DNA of 64,000 nucleotides from Oxalobacteraceae bacterium UBA4003 (lineage in GTDB: Bacteria > Pseudomonadota > Gammaproteobacteria > Burkholderiales > Burkholderiaceae_D): positions 35,463-99,462 of the forward strand of contig DGBN01000016.1 of NCBI GenBank assembly GCA_002384815.1, written 5' to 3'. Below, piece after piece: positions 52,051-62,103 of the stretch (position 1 is its first letter; the number at the start of each line of letters is the position of its first letter). The translations under genes were made by a program, and so were the position numbers. The notes under the pieces are model-generated. The model saw nothing but the letters and a program-made list of their open reading frames with translations. It did no database searches and was not told where the DNA came from.

Positions 52051-53724
52051 TTATTTGACAACCATATATGTGAATGGAATCACATAGGCTTGCAGTGTCA
52101 CCAGGAAGCCAACCAGGATGGCCAGGGCGATCGAGTGGAAGAACACGTAGCGTAGAATGTCGCCCTCGTGGCCATACCATTTGGTCGCGGTAGAGGCGAC
52201 CACGATCGATTGCGCATCGATCATCTTGCCCATTACGCCGCCGGAACTGTTGGCCGAGGCCATCAGGACTGGTGGCAGGTCGAGTTGCTCTGCCGTGGTT
52301 TTCTGCAGGCTGCCGAACAAGACGTTGGCGGCAGTATCTGAACCGGTCAGGGCGACGCCCAGCCAGCCGAGCAGGGTGCCGAACATCGGATAGAACGCGC
52401 CGGTATGGGCAAATGCCAGGCCGAGAGTTGCATCCAGTCCTGCATATTTGCACAGGTAGCCGACCGCGAACATTGCACATATGGTCAGCAGCGAATAGCG
52501 TACCAGTACGATGGTGTTCCAGTATTCCTTGAGCATCCGGCGTAAGGAATAGCCCATAAACAAGCCTGCCACGATGGCGGAAACCAGAATGCCGGTACCA
52601 GCCATCGATAGGACGTTGAAGTTATACACAGCGGCTTCGACGAATGGTTCTTTGGCCACTGGCGGCATTTTCATGACCATCTTGTCGAGGCCGGGAATTG
52701 CATATTTCCACGACCAGATCGAGTCAATCGCCTTTTTGAAGAACGGCGTACCCCAGACAAACACGAAGACAGACAGAATGAGCCAAGGCATCCACGATTT
52801 GGCGACGCTGATCTTGGCAGTTACAGTGTTGTCTTCAGTGACAGGTTCATCCTTGATGTCGTCCTTGGAGTTGTCGTTGCGATTGCGCAGGGCAGTCGAG
52901 GTCCAGATTTTCTTTGGTTGCCATATTTTCAGGAACATCGTCAGCGCACCCATCGATACGATGGCGGCAACGACGTCCACCAGCCACGGACCGTGATAGT
53001 TGGAAACCAGGAATTGCGGCACGGCAAACGATACGCCTGCTACCAGAATCGCCGGCCAGATTTCACGCATGCCGCGGAAGCCGGCAAATGCCCAGATCAG
53101 CCAGAAAGGCACCAACACCGAGAAGAATGGCAGCTGACGTCCGATCATGGCAGACAGATCCAGGACGTCGATGCCGGTCACGGAAGCCAGGGCGATCACC
53201 GGTGCACCCAGTGCGCCATAGGCGACTGGAGCAGTGTTGGCAATCAGTGCCAGGCCGGAAGCAGCCAGAGGCGAGAAGCCCAGACCGATCAGGATGGCAC
53301 CAGTGACGGCGACAGGCGTGCCGAAACCTGCAGCACCTTCAAAGAACGCGCCGAAACAGAAGGCAACCAGTAGCAATTGCAGGCGACGATCTTCGGTGAT
53401 GCCGCCTATGCTGTTTTGCAATACCTTGAAATATCCGTTCAGTGTCGTTAAGCGATGCAGGAAGATGATGTTCAGCACGATCCAGCCGATAGGGAACAGA
53501 CCCGCTGCAATACCGTAACCAGCCGCCTTGCCTGCCATCGCAACCGGCATGCCGAACACAACAGCGGCAATGCCGATGCCGACCACCAGCGCCAAGCCGG
53601 CAGCCAAGTGAGCCTTCATGTGGAAGAATGCCAGCGCTGCCAGCAACACCGCAACCGGAATGCCGGCTGCCAGTGTGGAGAAGGCGAAGCTGTTGAGCGG
53701 ATCATAGACTTGCTGCCATATCAT
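52051..53724 (-). CDS. lldP: L-lactate permease
   Basis: A 557-residue secondary transporter of the lactate permease family (LctP), importing lactate or glycolate with protons. At least twelve hydrophobic segments are visible. Family blocks include CFGAFFEGAAGFGTPVAV, LIANTAPVAYGALG, GTLLGWLGVALTGSDTAANV and ASANSSGGVMGKMIDAQSIV. AAAGGA precedes the ATG. No lactate dehydrogenase gene is adjacent. Bases 53725-53958 hold no recognisable gene. Confidence 0.95.
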   Translation of the reverse strand: MIWQQVYDPLNSFAFSTLAAGIPVAVLLAALAFFHMKAHLAAGLALVVGIGIAAVVFGMPVAMAGKAAGYGIAAGLFPIGWIVLNIIFLHRLTTLNGYFKVLQNSIGGITEDRRLQLLLVAFCFGAFFEGAAGFGTPVAVTGAILIGLGFSPLAASGLALIANTAPVAYGALGAPVIALASVTGIDVLDLSAMIGRQLPFFSVLVPFWLIWAFAGFRGMREIWPAILVAGVSFAVPQFLVSNYHGPWLVDVVAAIVSMGALTMFLKIWQPKKIWTSTALRNRNDNSKDDIKDEPVTEDNTVTAKISVAKSWMPWLILSVFVFVWGTPFFKKAIDSIWSWKYAIPGLDKMVMKMPPVAKEPFVEAAVYNFNVLSMAGTGILVSAIVAGLFMGYSLRRMLKEYWNTIVLVRYSLLTICAMFAVGYLCKYAGLDATLGLAFAHTGAFYPMFGTLLGWLGVALTGSDTAANVLFGSLQKTTAEQLDLPPVLMASANSSGGVMGKMIDAQSIVVASTATKWYGHEGDILRYVFFHSIALAILVGFLVTLQAYVIPFTYMVVK

Positions 53725-53958
53725 GTTTTTTTCCTTTGACCAGGGTTGCTATTTTTTCCATCCTCGCTGATCGTTGCAGCGCAGGGCACCGTACGATAGC
53801 AGCCACTTCTCGGCGTGCTGATGCAAAAAATTAATCTGTCAGTGAAATATTTTGATATGGATGAAGGCTTATGTTGTGCCTTCTTTTTTGGCAGGAAAAA
53901 TAAAGCAGAAAGAAGAATGAAACAGGGAAAGTATTTCAGTTTTGAAAACTTGAATGGA

Positions 53959-54804
53959 TCAACTTGAAAATAGCTGCAGGATGCCATCCAGTCCGACGAA
54001 ATTCAAAGCCACGTCAGCTTGTGCGCGTACCACCGGTTTGGCGCGAAACGCCACCGACAATCCGGCAATACCCATCATCCGTAAATCGTTGGCGCCGTCG
54101 CCCATGACGATTGCCTGTTGCGGTGAAATGTTCAACTCCTTGCAGACGCGTTCGACGGTGGCTTTTTTTTCTTCACCATCGACGATGCCGCCCAGAACCT
54201 GGCCGGTCAATTTCCCGTCTATGATTTCGAGCTGATTCGAGTGGGTGTAGTCGAGGTTGAGGCGCTGCTTCATCCGGTCGGTGAAAAAGGTAAAACCGCC
54301 GGATACCAGCAAGGTCTTCATGCCTGCGGCCTGTATCCCCGTGAGCATTTTCTCTGCGCCCGGCGAGAGTGCCAGACGTTCGTCGTAGACGCGTTGCAAT
54401 GCACTGGCATCCAATCCCCTGAGCAGGGCGACGCGACGTGTCAGGCTTTCCTTGAATTCAATTTCGCCACGCATCGCGGCTTCGGTGATTTCTGCGACTT
54501 GCGGTTTCAAGCCTTGCATGTCGGCGATTTCGTCTATGCATTCGATGGTGATCAGCGTCGAATCCATATCCATAGCGACCAGCTTGAAGTCGGATAATGC
54601 ACGGCCGCGTTCCGTGAATGCGTAGTCAAGTTTTGCCGCCCATGCTGCCATGTCGATTTGCGATTTCACTTCATCGTTGTAGCTGACGTCGACGCAGCAA
54701 TAAGCGTGATCGGCTATGGCGACGATAGTGCGCGGACGGGCCAGGCCGGCGATTTGTTCGACGATATGGCGTTGTACGGTCAGGCCTTGCAAAATCAGAT
54801 TCAT
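53959..54804 (-). CDS. serB: Phosphoserine phosphatase
   Basis: A 281-residue HAD-type phosphatase, the last step of serine synthesis. Motif I is AMDMDSTLITIE, motif II LLVSGGFTFFTDRM, motif IV VMGDGANDLRMM. A ~75-residue N-terminal region (MNLILQGLTVQRHIVEQIAG) corresponds to the ACT-like part of proteobacterial SerB. It is 25 bases downstream of mfd on the same strand. Confidence 0.95.
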   Translation of the reverse strand: MNLILQGLTVQRHIVEQIAGLARPRTIVAIADHAYCCVDVSYNDEVKSQIDMAAWAAKLDYAFTERGRALSDFKLVAMDMDSTLITIECIDEIADMQGLKPQVAEITEAAMRGEIEFKESLTRRVALLRGLDASALQRVYDERLALSPGAEKMLTGIQAAGMKTLLVSGGFTFFTDRMKQRLNLDYTHSNQLEIIDGKLTGQVLGGIVDGEEKKATVERVCKELNISPQQAIVMGDGANDLRMMGIAGLSVAFRAKPVVRAQADVALNFVGLDGILQLFSS

Positions 54805-54829
54805 GGCGATGTCGATTAAGGGTGGATCG

Positions 54830-57800
54830 TTATGTTAGCAGTGCGCGTATCGTGTTCTTGACCTGGAGTACGCGCGCGGCGAGGTCGGGCATGTTTGCGG
54901 TAATACGCAATTTATCCTGACCACTCAATTTGATGTGGCGATTTTTTTGTATCAGTTCGATGATGCGCATTGCATCGATAGGCGGATTCGGCTCGAATTG
55001 CAGGGTCGCAGATTCTGCATGCGCGTCTATTTTGATGATGCCGACCGGCACTGCTGCCACGCGCAGTCTGTGCGTTTCCACCAGTGCCTGTGCTGCGTCC
55101 GGCAGCTTGCCGAAACGGTCTATCAATTCTTCCTGCAGGTCGTTGACGGCATCCTGTGTTTTGCAATTCGCCAGACGTTTGTAGATCGATAGCCGCTCGT
55201 GCACGTCGCCGCAATAGGTGTTCGGCAGTAGCGCAGGGACATGCAGATTGATTTCTGTCGTGGTGGAGAGAGGTGCAGCCAGGTCGGGTTCCTTGCCACT
55301 TTTTAGCGAGCGTACTGCTTCGTTCAGCATATCGGAATACAGCTGGAAGCCGATTTCGGTCATTTCGCCGGATTGATTGTCGCCCAGCACTTCGCCGGCG
55401 CCACGGATTTCCAGATCATGCATCGCCAGATAGAAGCCGCTGCCCAGTTCTTCCATCTGCTGAATCGCATCGAGGCGGCGCTGTGCCAGTTTGGTCAAAC
55501 CTTGTACGTCATGCACCAGCAAGTATGCATAAGCCTGATGATGTGAGCGACCGACGCGACCGCGCAATTGATGCAATTGTGCGAGACCGAATTTGTCGGC
55601 TCTGTGCATGATGATGGTGTTCGCAGTCGGTACGTCGATGCCGGTTTCAATAATCGTTGTACACAGCAGAATGTTGAAACGCTGCGTAACGAAATCGCGC
55701 ATGATGCGTTCCAGATCACGTTCGTGCAACTGGCCGTGCGCGACACCTATGCGCGCTTCCGGTATCAATTCTTCCAGCATCGCCTTGCGATTTTCGATGG
55801 TCTCAACTTCGTTGTGCAGGAAGTAGACCTGGCCGCCGCGCTTCAATTCGCGCAGACAGGCTTCGCGAATCACGGATGCGTTTTCACTGCGGACGAAAGT
55901 CTTGATCGCCAGACGTTTTTGCGGCGCAGTCGCGATGATGGAAAAATCGCGTAAACCTTCCAGTGCCATGCCCAGCGTGCGCGGGATAGGCGTTGCCGTC
56001 AGCGTCAACACATCGACTTCTGCACGCAAGGCTTTCAGTGTTTCCTTCTGGCGAACACCGAAGCGATGTTCTTCATCGATGATGACCAGACCCAGGCGCG
56101 CGAACTTGGTATCGGCCGACAATAATTTATGCGTGCCGATCACGATGTCTATCGTGCCATCAGCCATGCCTTTCATTGCTTGCGTGATTTCCTTGCCGCT
56201 GCGGAAGCGCGACAGTTCAGCGATACGCACCGGCCAGTCGGCAAAGCGATCGGCAAAGGTTTGCGCATGCTGTTCTGCGAGCAGTGTGGTCGGTGCCAGA
56301 ATCGCCACCTGTTTGCCACCAAGCACAGCGACGAAGGCTGCGCGCAAGGCGACCTCTGTTTTGCCGAAGCCAACGTCACCGCAAATCAACCTGTCCATCG
56401 GCTTGCCGCTGGTCATGTCCTTGATCACGGCATTGATGGCTGCTGCCTGATCGACGGTTTCTTCAAAACCGAAGCTTTCGGCAAATGCTTCGTAATCGTG
56501 TGCCGAGTACTCAAAGCTGTGGCCTTCGCGCAGTGCGCGGCGGGCGTACAGATTCAACAATTCAGCAGCGGTGTCGCGGATTTTTTCAGCGGCGCGACGT
56601 TTGGCTTTTTCCCACTGGCCGGAACCGAGCGCATGCAAAGGGGCATCGTCAGGTGATGCGCCTGAGTAGCGCGAGATCACATGCAGTTGCGAAACCGGCA
56701 CGTAGAGCTTGGTATCTTTCGCATACTCCAGATGCAGGAATTCGGTTTCACCTTCGCCCAGGTCCATGCTGGTCAGACCCATGTAGCGACCTATGCCGTG
56801 GTTGATGTGCACGACCGGATCGCCGATCTTGAGCTCGGACAGATCGCGCACCATAGCTTCGACCTGCGTTGCACCTTCCTGCTTCTTGCTGCCGACGCGA
56901 CGGCCTGAGCCGGCATACAACTCGGTTTCGGTGATGAAGGCGAGTCCCCCGAGTGTATTGTCGAGCTCGAAGCCGGCATGCATGGGTGCGACGCCCAGCA
57001 TCAATTTTGAAGATGCTGTGCTGAAGTCGGCGAAACCATCGGCGGGTGCGAGCGGCAGATTGTATTCGTTGAAATACTGTTGCAACGTTTCTCGTCTGCC
57101 GTTGCTTTCGGCGCAGATCAGCACGCGCTTGTCGGTTTGCAGCAGCCAGGAACGCAGATTGACCAGCGGATCATCGGCACGGCGATTGACGGCGATATTC
57201 GGCAATGAAGCGGACAACTCCGAGGCGACATTTTCGCTTTGTATGACCCAGCGGCCGAAAGATTTTGTCAGCGTGAAGAAGTTTTCATCGCTGAGAAAGA
57301 TTTGCTCGGGTGCCAGCAACGGGCGTTCGCGATCGGATTTGAGAAAGCGATAACGCGATTGCGTATCGACCCAAAAGCGTTGAATCGCGGCGTCGATGTC
57401 ACCGACCAGGGCAAAGGTCGAGTCTGGCGGCAGGTAATCGAACAGCGTTTTGGTTTCTTCAAAAAACAGTGGCAGATAATATTCGATACCGGCAGATGCA
57501 ATGCCGCTGCCGATATCCTTGTAGATCATCGAACGCGAGGGATCACCTTCAAAGATTTCGCGCCAGCGACCGCGAAAGGCAGTGCGCGCTTCTTCATCCA
57601 TGGGGAATTCTCGTGCCGGCAGCAAGCGTACTTCCCTGACCGGATACAGCGAGCGCTGCGTATCCGCATCGAAGGTGCGTATCGTGTCTATCGTATCGCC
57701 GAACAGGTCGATGCGATACGGCAGCGCAGCTCCCATCGGAAAGATGTCGATCAGGCCGCCGCGCACCGAATATTCGCCGGGTGACATTACCTGCTTGACC

Positions 57801-58276
57801 GGTGTGTAGCCGGCCAGTTGCAACTGCGCTTTCAGCTTCGCTTCATCCAGCGTTTCACCCTGCTTGAAAAAGAAGGTGTAAGACGCGAGGAAGGCGGGCG
57901 GTGCCATGCGTACCAGCGCGGTCGTGGCCGGTACAATCAAGACATCGCACTGGCCATTCAATACTTCATACAGCGTTGCCAGTCTTTCGGATACCAGATC
58001 CTGATGCGGGGAAAAAGCATCGTAGGGCAGGGTTTCCCAATCTGGTAGTAGATGACAGCGCGGTTTTTCCTGTCCTGCGCTGGTAAACCACGGGATTTCA
58101 GCCAACAGGCGCTGAGCATCGCTGGCATTGGCGACGACGACTGCCAGCATGCGTTTTTGCGATTTCAGCTCTGCTGCCGCCTGCGCCAGTACATAGGCAT
58201 CTGCCGAACCGTGTACAGCAGGCAGAACAAAACGCGAAGCGGGCTTGGGAAGAGATTTTTTTAGGTCGAATGACAT
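54830..58276 (-). CDS. mfd: Transcription-repair coupling factor
   Basis: A 1148-residue ATP-dependent translocase that removes stalled RNA polymerase and recruits UvrA. UvrB-like domains fill the N-terminal third, the polymerase-interacting domain follows (GDPVVHINHGIGRYMGL), then the RecG-like motor with Walker A GDVGFGKTEVALR, Walker B VIIDEEHRFGV and motif VI QLRGRVGRSHHQAYAYLL. The C-terminal TRCF domain is present. Full length. Confidence 0.98.
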   Translation of the reverse strand: MSFDLKKSLPKPASRFVLPAVHGSADAYVLAQAAAELKSQKRMLAVVVANASDAQRLLAEIPWFTSAGQEKPRCHLLPDWETLPYDAFSPHQDLVSERLATLYEVLNGQCDVLIVPATTALVRMAPPAFLASYTFFFKQGETLDEAKLKAQLQLAGYTPVKQVMSPGEYSVRGGLIDIFPMGAALPYRIDLFGDTIDTIRTFDADTQRSLYPVREVRLLPAREFPMDEEARTAFRGRWREIFEGDPSRSMIYKDIGSGIASAGIEYYLPLFFEETKTLFDYLPPDSTFALVGDIDAAIQRFWVDTQSRYRFLKSDRERPLLAPEQIFLSDENFFTLTKSFGRWVIQSENVASELSASLPNIAVNRRADDPLVNLRSWLLQTDKRVLICAESNGRRETLQQYFNEYNLPLAPADGFADFSTASSKLMLGVAPMHAGFELDNTLGGLAFITETELYAGSGRRVGSKKQEGATQVEAMVRDLSELKIGDPVVHINHGIGRYMGLTSMDLGEGETEFLHLEYAKDTKLYVPVSQLHVISRYSGASPDDAPLHALGSGQWEKAKRRAAEKIRDTAAELLNLYARRALREGHSFEYSAHDYEAFAESFGFEETVDQAAAINAVIKDMTSGKPMDRLICGDVGFGKTEVALRAAFVAVLGGKQVAILAPTTLLAEQHAQTFADRFADWPVRIAELSRFRSGKEITQAMKGMADGTIDIVIGTHKLLSADTKFARLGLVIIDEEHRFGVRQKETLKALRAEVDVLTLTATPIPRTLGMALEGLRDFSIIATAPQKRLAIKTFVRSENASVIREACLRELKRGGQVYFLHNEVETIENRKAMLEELIPEARIGVAHGQLHERDLERIMRDFVTQRFNILLCTTIIETGIDVPTANTIIMHRADKFGLAQLHQLRGRVGRSHHQAYAYLLVHDVQGLTKLAQRRLDAIQQMEELGSGFYLAMHDLEIRGAGEVLGDNQSGEMTEIGFQLYSDMLNEAVRSLKSGKEPDLAAPLSTTTEINLHVPALLPNTYCGDVHERLSIYKRLANCKTQDAVNDLQEELIDRFGKLPDAAQALVETHRLRVAAVPVGIIKIDAHAESATLQFEPNPPIDAMRIIELIQKNRHIKLSGQDKLRITANMPDLAARVLQVKNTIRALLT

Positions 58277-58498
58277 CGAATAGCGACATTGGAAATGTCA
58301 GGGTGGTCAAAAAGTGCTGGCGGACTTGTTCAGACTTGTCCGAATTTGTTTGCGCGCACTTCATTTGACAGTGAAAAATTATGATGAGATTATAAACCAA
58401 GCCCCTGTTTGAAGTTCTCTTCGCTTGGGCGTGTGCGCAATTCCCGCAAGGTTTTCCCTACAACAGAGCGCACCACGCTTCTTCCCGGCGATCACAAC

Positions 58499-59197
58499 AT
58501 GACTTTACCCCGCTATTTCGCATTGGTTCCTGCTGCCGGTGTCGGCGCGCGTATCGGCGGCAGCATTCCCAAGCAATACATATCGATTGTCGGCAAGACC
58601 ATGCTGCGGCATGTGCTCGATACGTTTTCCGATACGGCTGCAATTACCCATACCTTTGTGGTCGTCAGTGCAGAGGATGGGTACATTAACGAGGCCATGG
58701 CAGAAGCGCCGGATAATCATTCCAATATCACGGTATTGCGCGTCGGCGGACCGACGCGACAACTATCGGTGTTGAACGGGCTGCATGCTGCCCGGGAATG
58801 GATAGCGGATGACGACTGGGTGCTGGTGCATGATGCTGCCCGCCCGGGATTGAACAGCGGGCTGGTAGACAGGCTGATACAGACGCTGAAGGACGATGAG
58901 GTAGGTGGTTTGCTGGCGATGCCGGTGGTCGATACCCTGAAACGCATGGATGAATCAGGCCACGTCCAGCATACGGTTGCACGCGAACACCTGTGGGCTG
59001 CGCAAACGCCGCAGATGTTTCGCTACGGTTTATTGAAGAAGGCGCTGGAACGGGCTGCCCCAGTGACTGATGAAGCCGGTGCGATTGAGGCGCTGGGTTT
59101 GAGACCGAAACTGGTCACAGGACATGCGTGCAATTTCAAGGTGACTTTGCCGGAGGATGTGAGCCTCGCCGAATTATATTTAAAAGGACTTGTATGA
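58499..59197 (+). CDS. ispD: 2-C-methyl-D-erythritol 4-phosphate cytidylyltransferase
   Basis: A 232-residue enzyme of the MEP isoprenoid pathway. The CTP-binding AAGVGARIGGSIPKQY motif is at the N-terminus, VLVHDAARPGL in the middle, and TVAREHLWAAQTPQMFR and VTDEAGAIEALG later. ATG 58499 fits; the frame is open 30 codons upstream without conservation. It overlaps ispF by ATGA and diverges from mfd. Confidence 0.97.
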   Translation: MTLPRYFALVPAAGVGARIGGSIPKQYISIVGKTMLRHVLDTFSDTAAITHTFVVVSAEDGYINEAMAEAPDNHSNITVLRVGGPTRQLSVLNGLHAAREWIADDDWVLVHDAARPGLNSGLVDRLIQTLKDDEVGGLLAMPVVDTLKRMDESGHVQHTVAREHLWAAQTPQMFRYGLLKKALERAAPVTDEAGAIEALGLRPKLVTGHACNFKVTLPEDVSLAELYLKGLV

Positions 59198-59700
59198 GTA
59201 TTCCCGCCACATTGTCGATGCCTTTTCGTATCGGCCAGGGTTATGATTGCCATGCGCTGGTGGAAGGCCGCAAGCTGATTATCGGTGGCGTGACGATTCC
59301 GCATGCGACCGGCTTGCTCGGGCATTCGGATGCCGATGTGCTGTTGCATGCGATTACCGATGCCTTGTTTGGCGCCGCGGGATTGGGCGATATCGGTCGG
59401 CATTTTCCCGATACTGCAGTCGAGTTTGCCGGTGCCGATTCGCGTGTACTGTTGCGTGAAGCGGCCCGGCGCGTGGCAGCAGCAGGTTTTTTCATCGGGA
59501 ATGTAGATGCGACCATCATTGCGCAAAGACCGAAGATGGCGCCGCATATTGAGCAGATGGTTGCCAATGTCGCGCAGGATCTGGGCGTCGCTGTCAATCA
59601 GGTCAACATCAAGGCGAAAACGAATGAAAAACTGGGTTATCTGGGGCGCGAAGAAGGGATCGCTGCCGAAGCGGTAACCCTGATTTATCAAAGATCATGA
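59194..59700 (+). CDS. ispF: 2-C-methyl-D-erythritol 2,4-cyclodiphosphate synthase
   Basis: A 168-residue enzyme acting two steps after IspD. GQGYDCHALVEGR, GHSDADVLLHAITDALFGAA (metal-binding residues) and IKAKTNEKLGYLGREEGI are the family signatures. Its ATG overlaps the ispD stop. Confidence 0.97.
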   Translation: MSIPATLSMPFRIGQGYDCHALVEGRKLIIGGVTIPHATGLLGHSDADVLLHAITDALFGAAGLGDIGRHFPDTAVEFAGADSRVLLREAARRVAAAGFFIGNVDATIIAQRPKMAPHIEQMVANVAQDLGVAVNQVNIKAKTNEKLGYLGREEGIAAEAVTLIYQRS

Positions 59701-59788
59701 AATTGATCGAATTTTTTGCCAGGTCTAGTGTCTATCTGAAATAGTGGCATTAATTTTCAGGTAAAAATACATTCAAAAGGATGCGCGC

Positions 59789-60085
59789 ATGTCGAATGAA
59801 GGCTATCACGAACCAGTGGATAAACTGTCGGCAGAAACCATGGACATGCACAGGGCGATTACCTCTCTGATGGAAGAGCTGGAGGCGGTCGACTGGTATA
59901 ACCAGCGTGTTGATGCAGCCACCGACCCTGAATTGAAGAAAATCCTTGCACATAATCGTGACGAGGAAAAAGAACATGCGGCAATGGTGCTGGAATGGAT
60001 ACGCAGACGCGATCCCAAACTGGACAAGGAGTTACGCGATGCCTTGTTCAAGGAAGGGCCGATTACCGGCGATCATCACGAGTAA
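59789..60085 (+). CDS. Encapsulated ferritin-like protein (EncFtn family)
   Basis: A 98-residue two-helix ferritin-like protein. HRAITSLMEELEAVDWYNQR and HNRDEEKEHAAMVLEWIRR closely match Rhodospirillum rubrum EncFtn; the expected iron ligands are Glu30, Glu60 and His63, with Glu29, Glu32 and Trp36 also in place. Such proteins form ring-shaped decamers with ferroxidase activity and normally sit inside encapsulin shells. Here the sequence ends at GPITGDHHE without the C-terminal shell-targeting peptide, and no encapsulin gene is in the window. The start ATG has AAAGGA upstream. Confidence 0.88.
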   Translation: MSNEGYHEPVDKLSAETMDMHRAITSLMEELEAVDWYNQRVDAATDPELKKILAHNRDEEKEHAAMVLEWIRRRDPKLDKELRDALFKEGPITGDHHE

Positions 60086-60275
60086 ATTGTATAAAATTCG
60101 GTATAAAAAAGACAAGCCGTCGGAAACTATTGAATTTTCAGGCGCCGTCGCAATCTATTGCAGCAAAGGCCGGATTCGCGCATAGTGCAGTTATGCGAAA
60201 TCGTGCGGGAAAGGCCACAGGCATCCGTGTTCGTACGATTCGGCTATACTACAAAGACTCAGGAGTAATACATAC

Positions 60276-60575
60276 ATGGCATCTTTTCTTTTCAGTCAGC
60301 ATGCACAAGGTTGGCAACAAATGTTCCGCCGCAGCCAATCCGGCGGCTTTGTTTCGCGTTTGCTCGCGTGGCTGGTGCTGGGCCTGGTATTGATGGTCGG
60401 TTTGCTGGTGGTGGTGACGGTACTGTTGCTGAGCTGGTTGCTGATTCCGGTGCTGTTGTATAAAAGACGTCGTGCATTGAAAGCGCGCTTTGAAGCGGAA
60501 CGCGCCTTTCATCAATCCGCGCATGGCGACATTATCGACGGCGTAGTGACCGAAATCAGGGATGAAAAGATGTAA
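60276..60575 (+). CDS. Small membrane protein of unknown function
   Basis: A 99-residue protein with one long or two short hydrophobic segments (~28-62, LLAWLVLGLVLMVGLLVVVTV then LLSWLLIPVLLYK) and a charged C-terminal tail (RRRALKARFEAERAFHQ). AGGAG precedes the ATG. No family recognised. The 190 bases before it contain no gene I recognise. Confidence 0.6.
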   Translation: MASFLFSQHAQGWQQMFRRSQSGGFVSRLLAWLVLGLVLMVGLLVVVTVLLLSWLLIPVLLYKRRRALKARFEAERAFHQSAHGDIIDGVVTEIRDEKM

Positions 60576-60610
60576 GTTCGCGCTGGTTTGCCAGGCGGCG
60601 AACTGTTAAT

Positions 60611-60646
60611 AAAAACGCACATTGCTGAAAGGCATGTGCGTTTTTT
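60611..60646. terminator. Bidirectional terminator before envZ
   Basis: AAAAACGCACAT (60611-60622) pairs with ATGTGCGTTTTT (60634-60645) over 12 bp, followed by a T run. It lies between the small membrane protein gene and the converging envZ. Confidence 0.92.
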
Positions 60647-60705
60647 TATTGGTACATTGGATTATGCTTGTAGCATCATTTGCAACGCCTCATCTGCGAG
60701 GCCAT

Positions 60706-62088
60706 TCAGATGGTAAAGGAGGTGTGGCGCTTCTTGGGGTTGGCCAGGGTAATCTGTACTGTCAGCCCACCGCCATCGCGATTGAACAGATGCAGCTTGC
60801 CGCCGTGCCGTTTGACGATGCGATCGACGATAGCCAGGCCCAGGCCGGCACCATTGGCTTGCCCGCGAGCGCTATCCATGCGGGTAAAGGGGCGCAGTAG
60901 GCGGGCGATGTCTTCCTCCGGCACGCCGACACCGTGATCGGCAATTTCCAGAATGACCTTGTCGCCTTCGATGCGAGCACATATGTCGATATCGACATAA
61001 CTGGCGTCGCTCGCCTTGCCGTAGCGGCGAGCATTTTCAATCAGATTATTGACGATGCGTTTAATATCGATGGCATTGCCGAGGACGACTACCTTGTCTT
61101 CAATGGAGCGGCTTACCTGCACATCGGGCAGACGGGCGGCTTCGTGTGCCGCTTCCGACAGCAAAGCTGTCAGGTCTATGGATTTGAAATGGCTGCTGTC
61201 TACCGGTTTTGCATAATCCAGAAACTGGCCGATGATGGCATCCATCTGACCCAGATCGGATTGCATGCCTTTGCGCGCATCATTCGGCAGGCCGGCCATT
61301 TCAACTTCCAGTTGCATGCGTGCGAGCGGAGTGCGCAGATCGTGTGAAATGCCGGCGAGGACCAGAGCGCGATCGGATTCCACCCGGTTCAAATCATCGA
61401 CCATTTGATTGAAGCTGTGATTGGCTTCACGGATTTCGGTCGGGCCGCTTTCCGGCAACGGTGCGGGATGCTGTCCGTTGGCAATCGCACGAGTGGCAGC
61501 GGTGAGGCGTGCCAATGGCTGGTTGATCAAGCCGGAAATCATTAGCGCCCCCAGCAGCGATAAGAGCAGGGTGGCTGCGCCCCAGCCTATCCATTGCACG
61601 CCAAAGCTGGCTTCCACCCGGCTGCGATCCAGCATCAGCCAGTATTCGTCGTCGGAAATGGTGAAGCTGACCCAGAAACCGGCGACATCGTTGACCGTGC
61701 GGGCAAAACGGGTGCCCTTGCCTAGTGCGGCGCGTACGGTTTCCTGAATGCTGCGTACCACGCTGTTTTCGATAGGCGGTTCGACACGGTCGCTGTCTTC
61801 CAGCGGATAGACGCGTATGCCCTCGTTGCTGGAAAGATCGAACAATAATTCGCGCCGCAAGTCGGACTTGGAATGTGTAAGGGCAGCGCGTGTAATGGTA
61901 ACGACGGAGATGACCTGGGCGGCGATCTGGTTGGCGCGAGGGGTTTCTTCAACTGCGCGATAGCTGGCGATCCAGGCGGCCATGCTGGCGGCAATCAGAA
62001 AGGCAAGCAGAAAAAAAGTGCGCCAGAACAGACCGCTTCTTATCCAGTCCAGGTGATGTGACGATGTGGGCATCCGTGTATTTTTCAC
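60706..62088 (-). CDS. envZ: Sensor histidine kinase, EnvZ type
   Basis: A 460-residue inner-membrane kinase. Transmembrane segments lie at ~21-43 and ~170-190 with a periplasmic loop between; HAMP follows. The phospho-acceptor His is in LAGISHDLRTPLARMQL, N box NLIENARRYG, G1 DHGVGVPEED and G2 GAGLGLAIVDRIV. It pairs with the ompR directly upstream. The signal in this organism is not known. Confidence 0.93.
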   Translation of the reverse strand: MKNTRMPTSSHHLDWIRSGLFWRTFFLLAFLIAASMAAWIASYRAVEETPRANQIAAQVISVVTITRAALTHSKSDLRRELLFDLSSNEGIRVYPLEDSDRVEPPIENSVVRSIQETVRAALGKGTRFARTVNDVAGFWVSFTISDDEYWLMLDRSRVEASFGVQWIGWGAATLLLSLLGALMISGLINQPLARLTAATRAIANGQHPAPLPESGPTEIREANHSFNQMVDDLNRVESDRALVLAGISHDLRTPLARMQLEVEMAGLPNDARKGMQSDLGQMDAIIGQFLDYAKPVDSSHFKSIDLTALLSEAAHEAARLPDVQVSRSIEDKVVVLGNAIDIKRIVNNLIENARRYGKASDASYVDIDICARIEGDKVILEIADHGVGVPEEDIARLLRPFTRMDSARGQANGAGLGLAIVDRIVKRHGGKLHLFNRDGGGLTVQITLANPKKRHTSFTI

Positions 62089-62103
62089 GCAGCGGCAAAG
62101 AAA

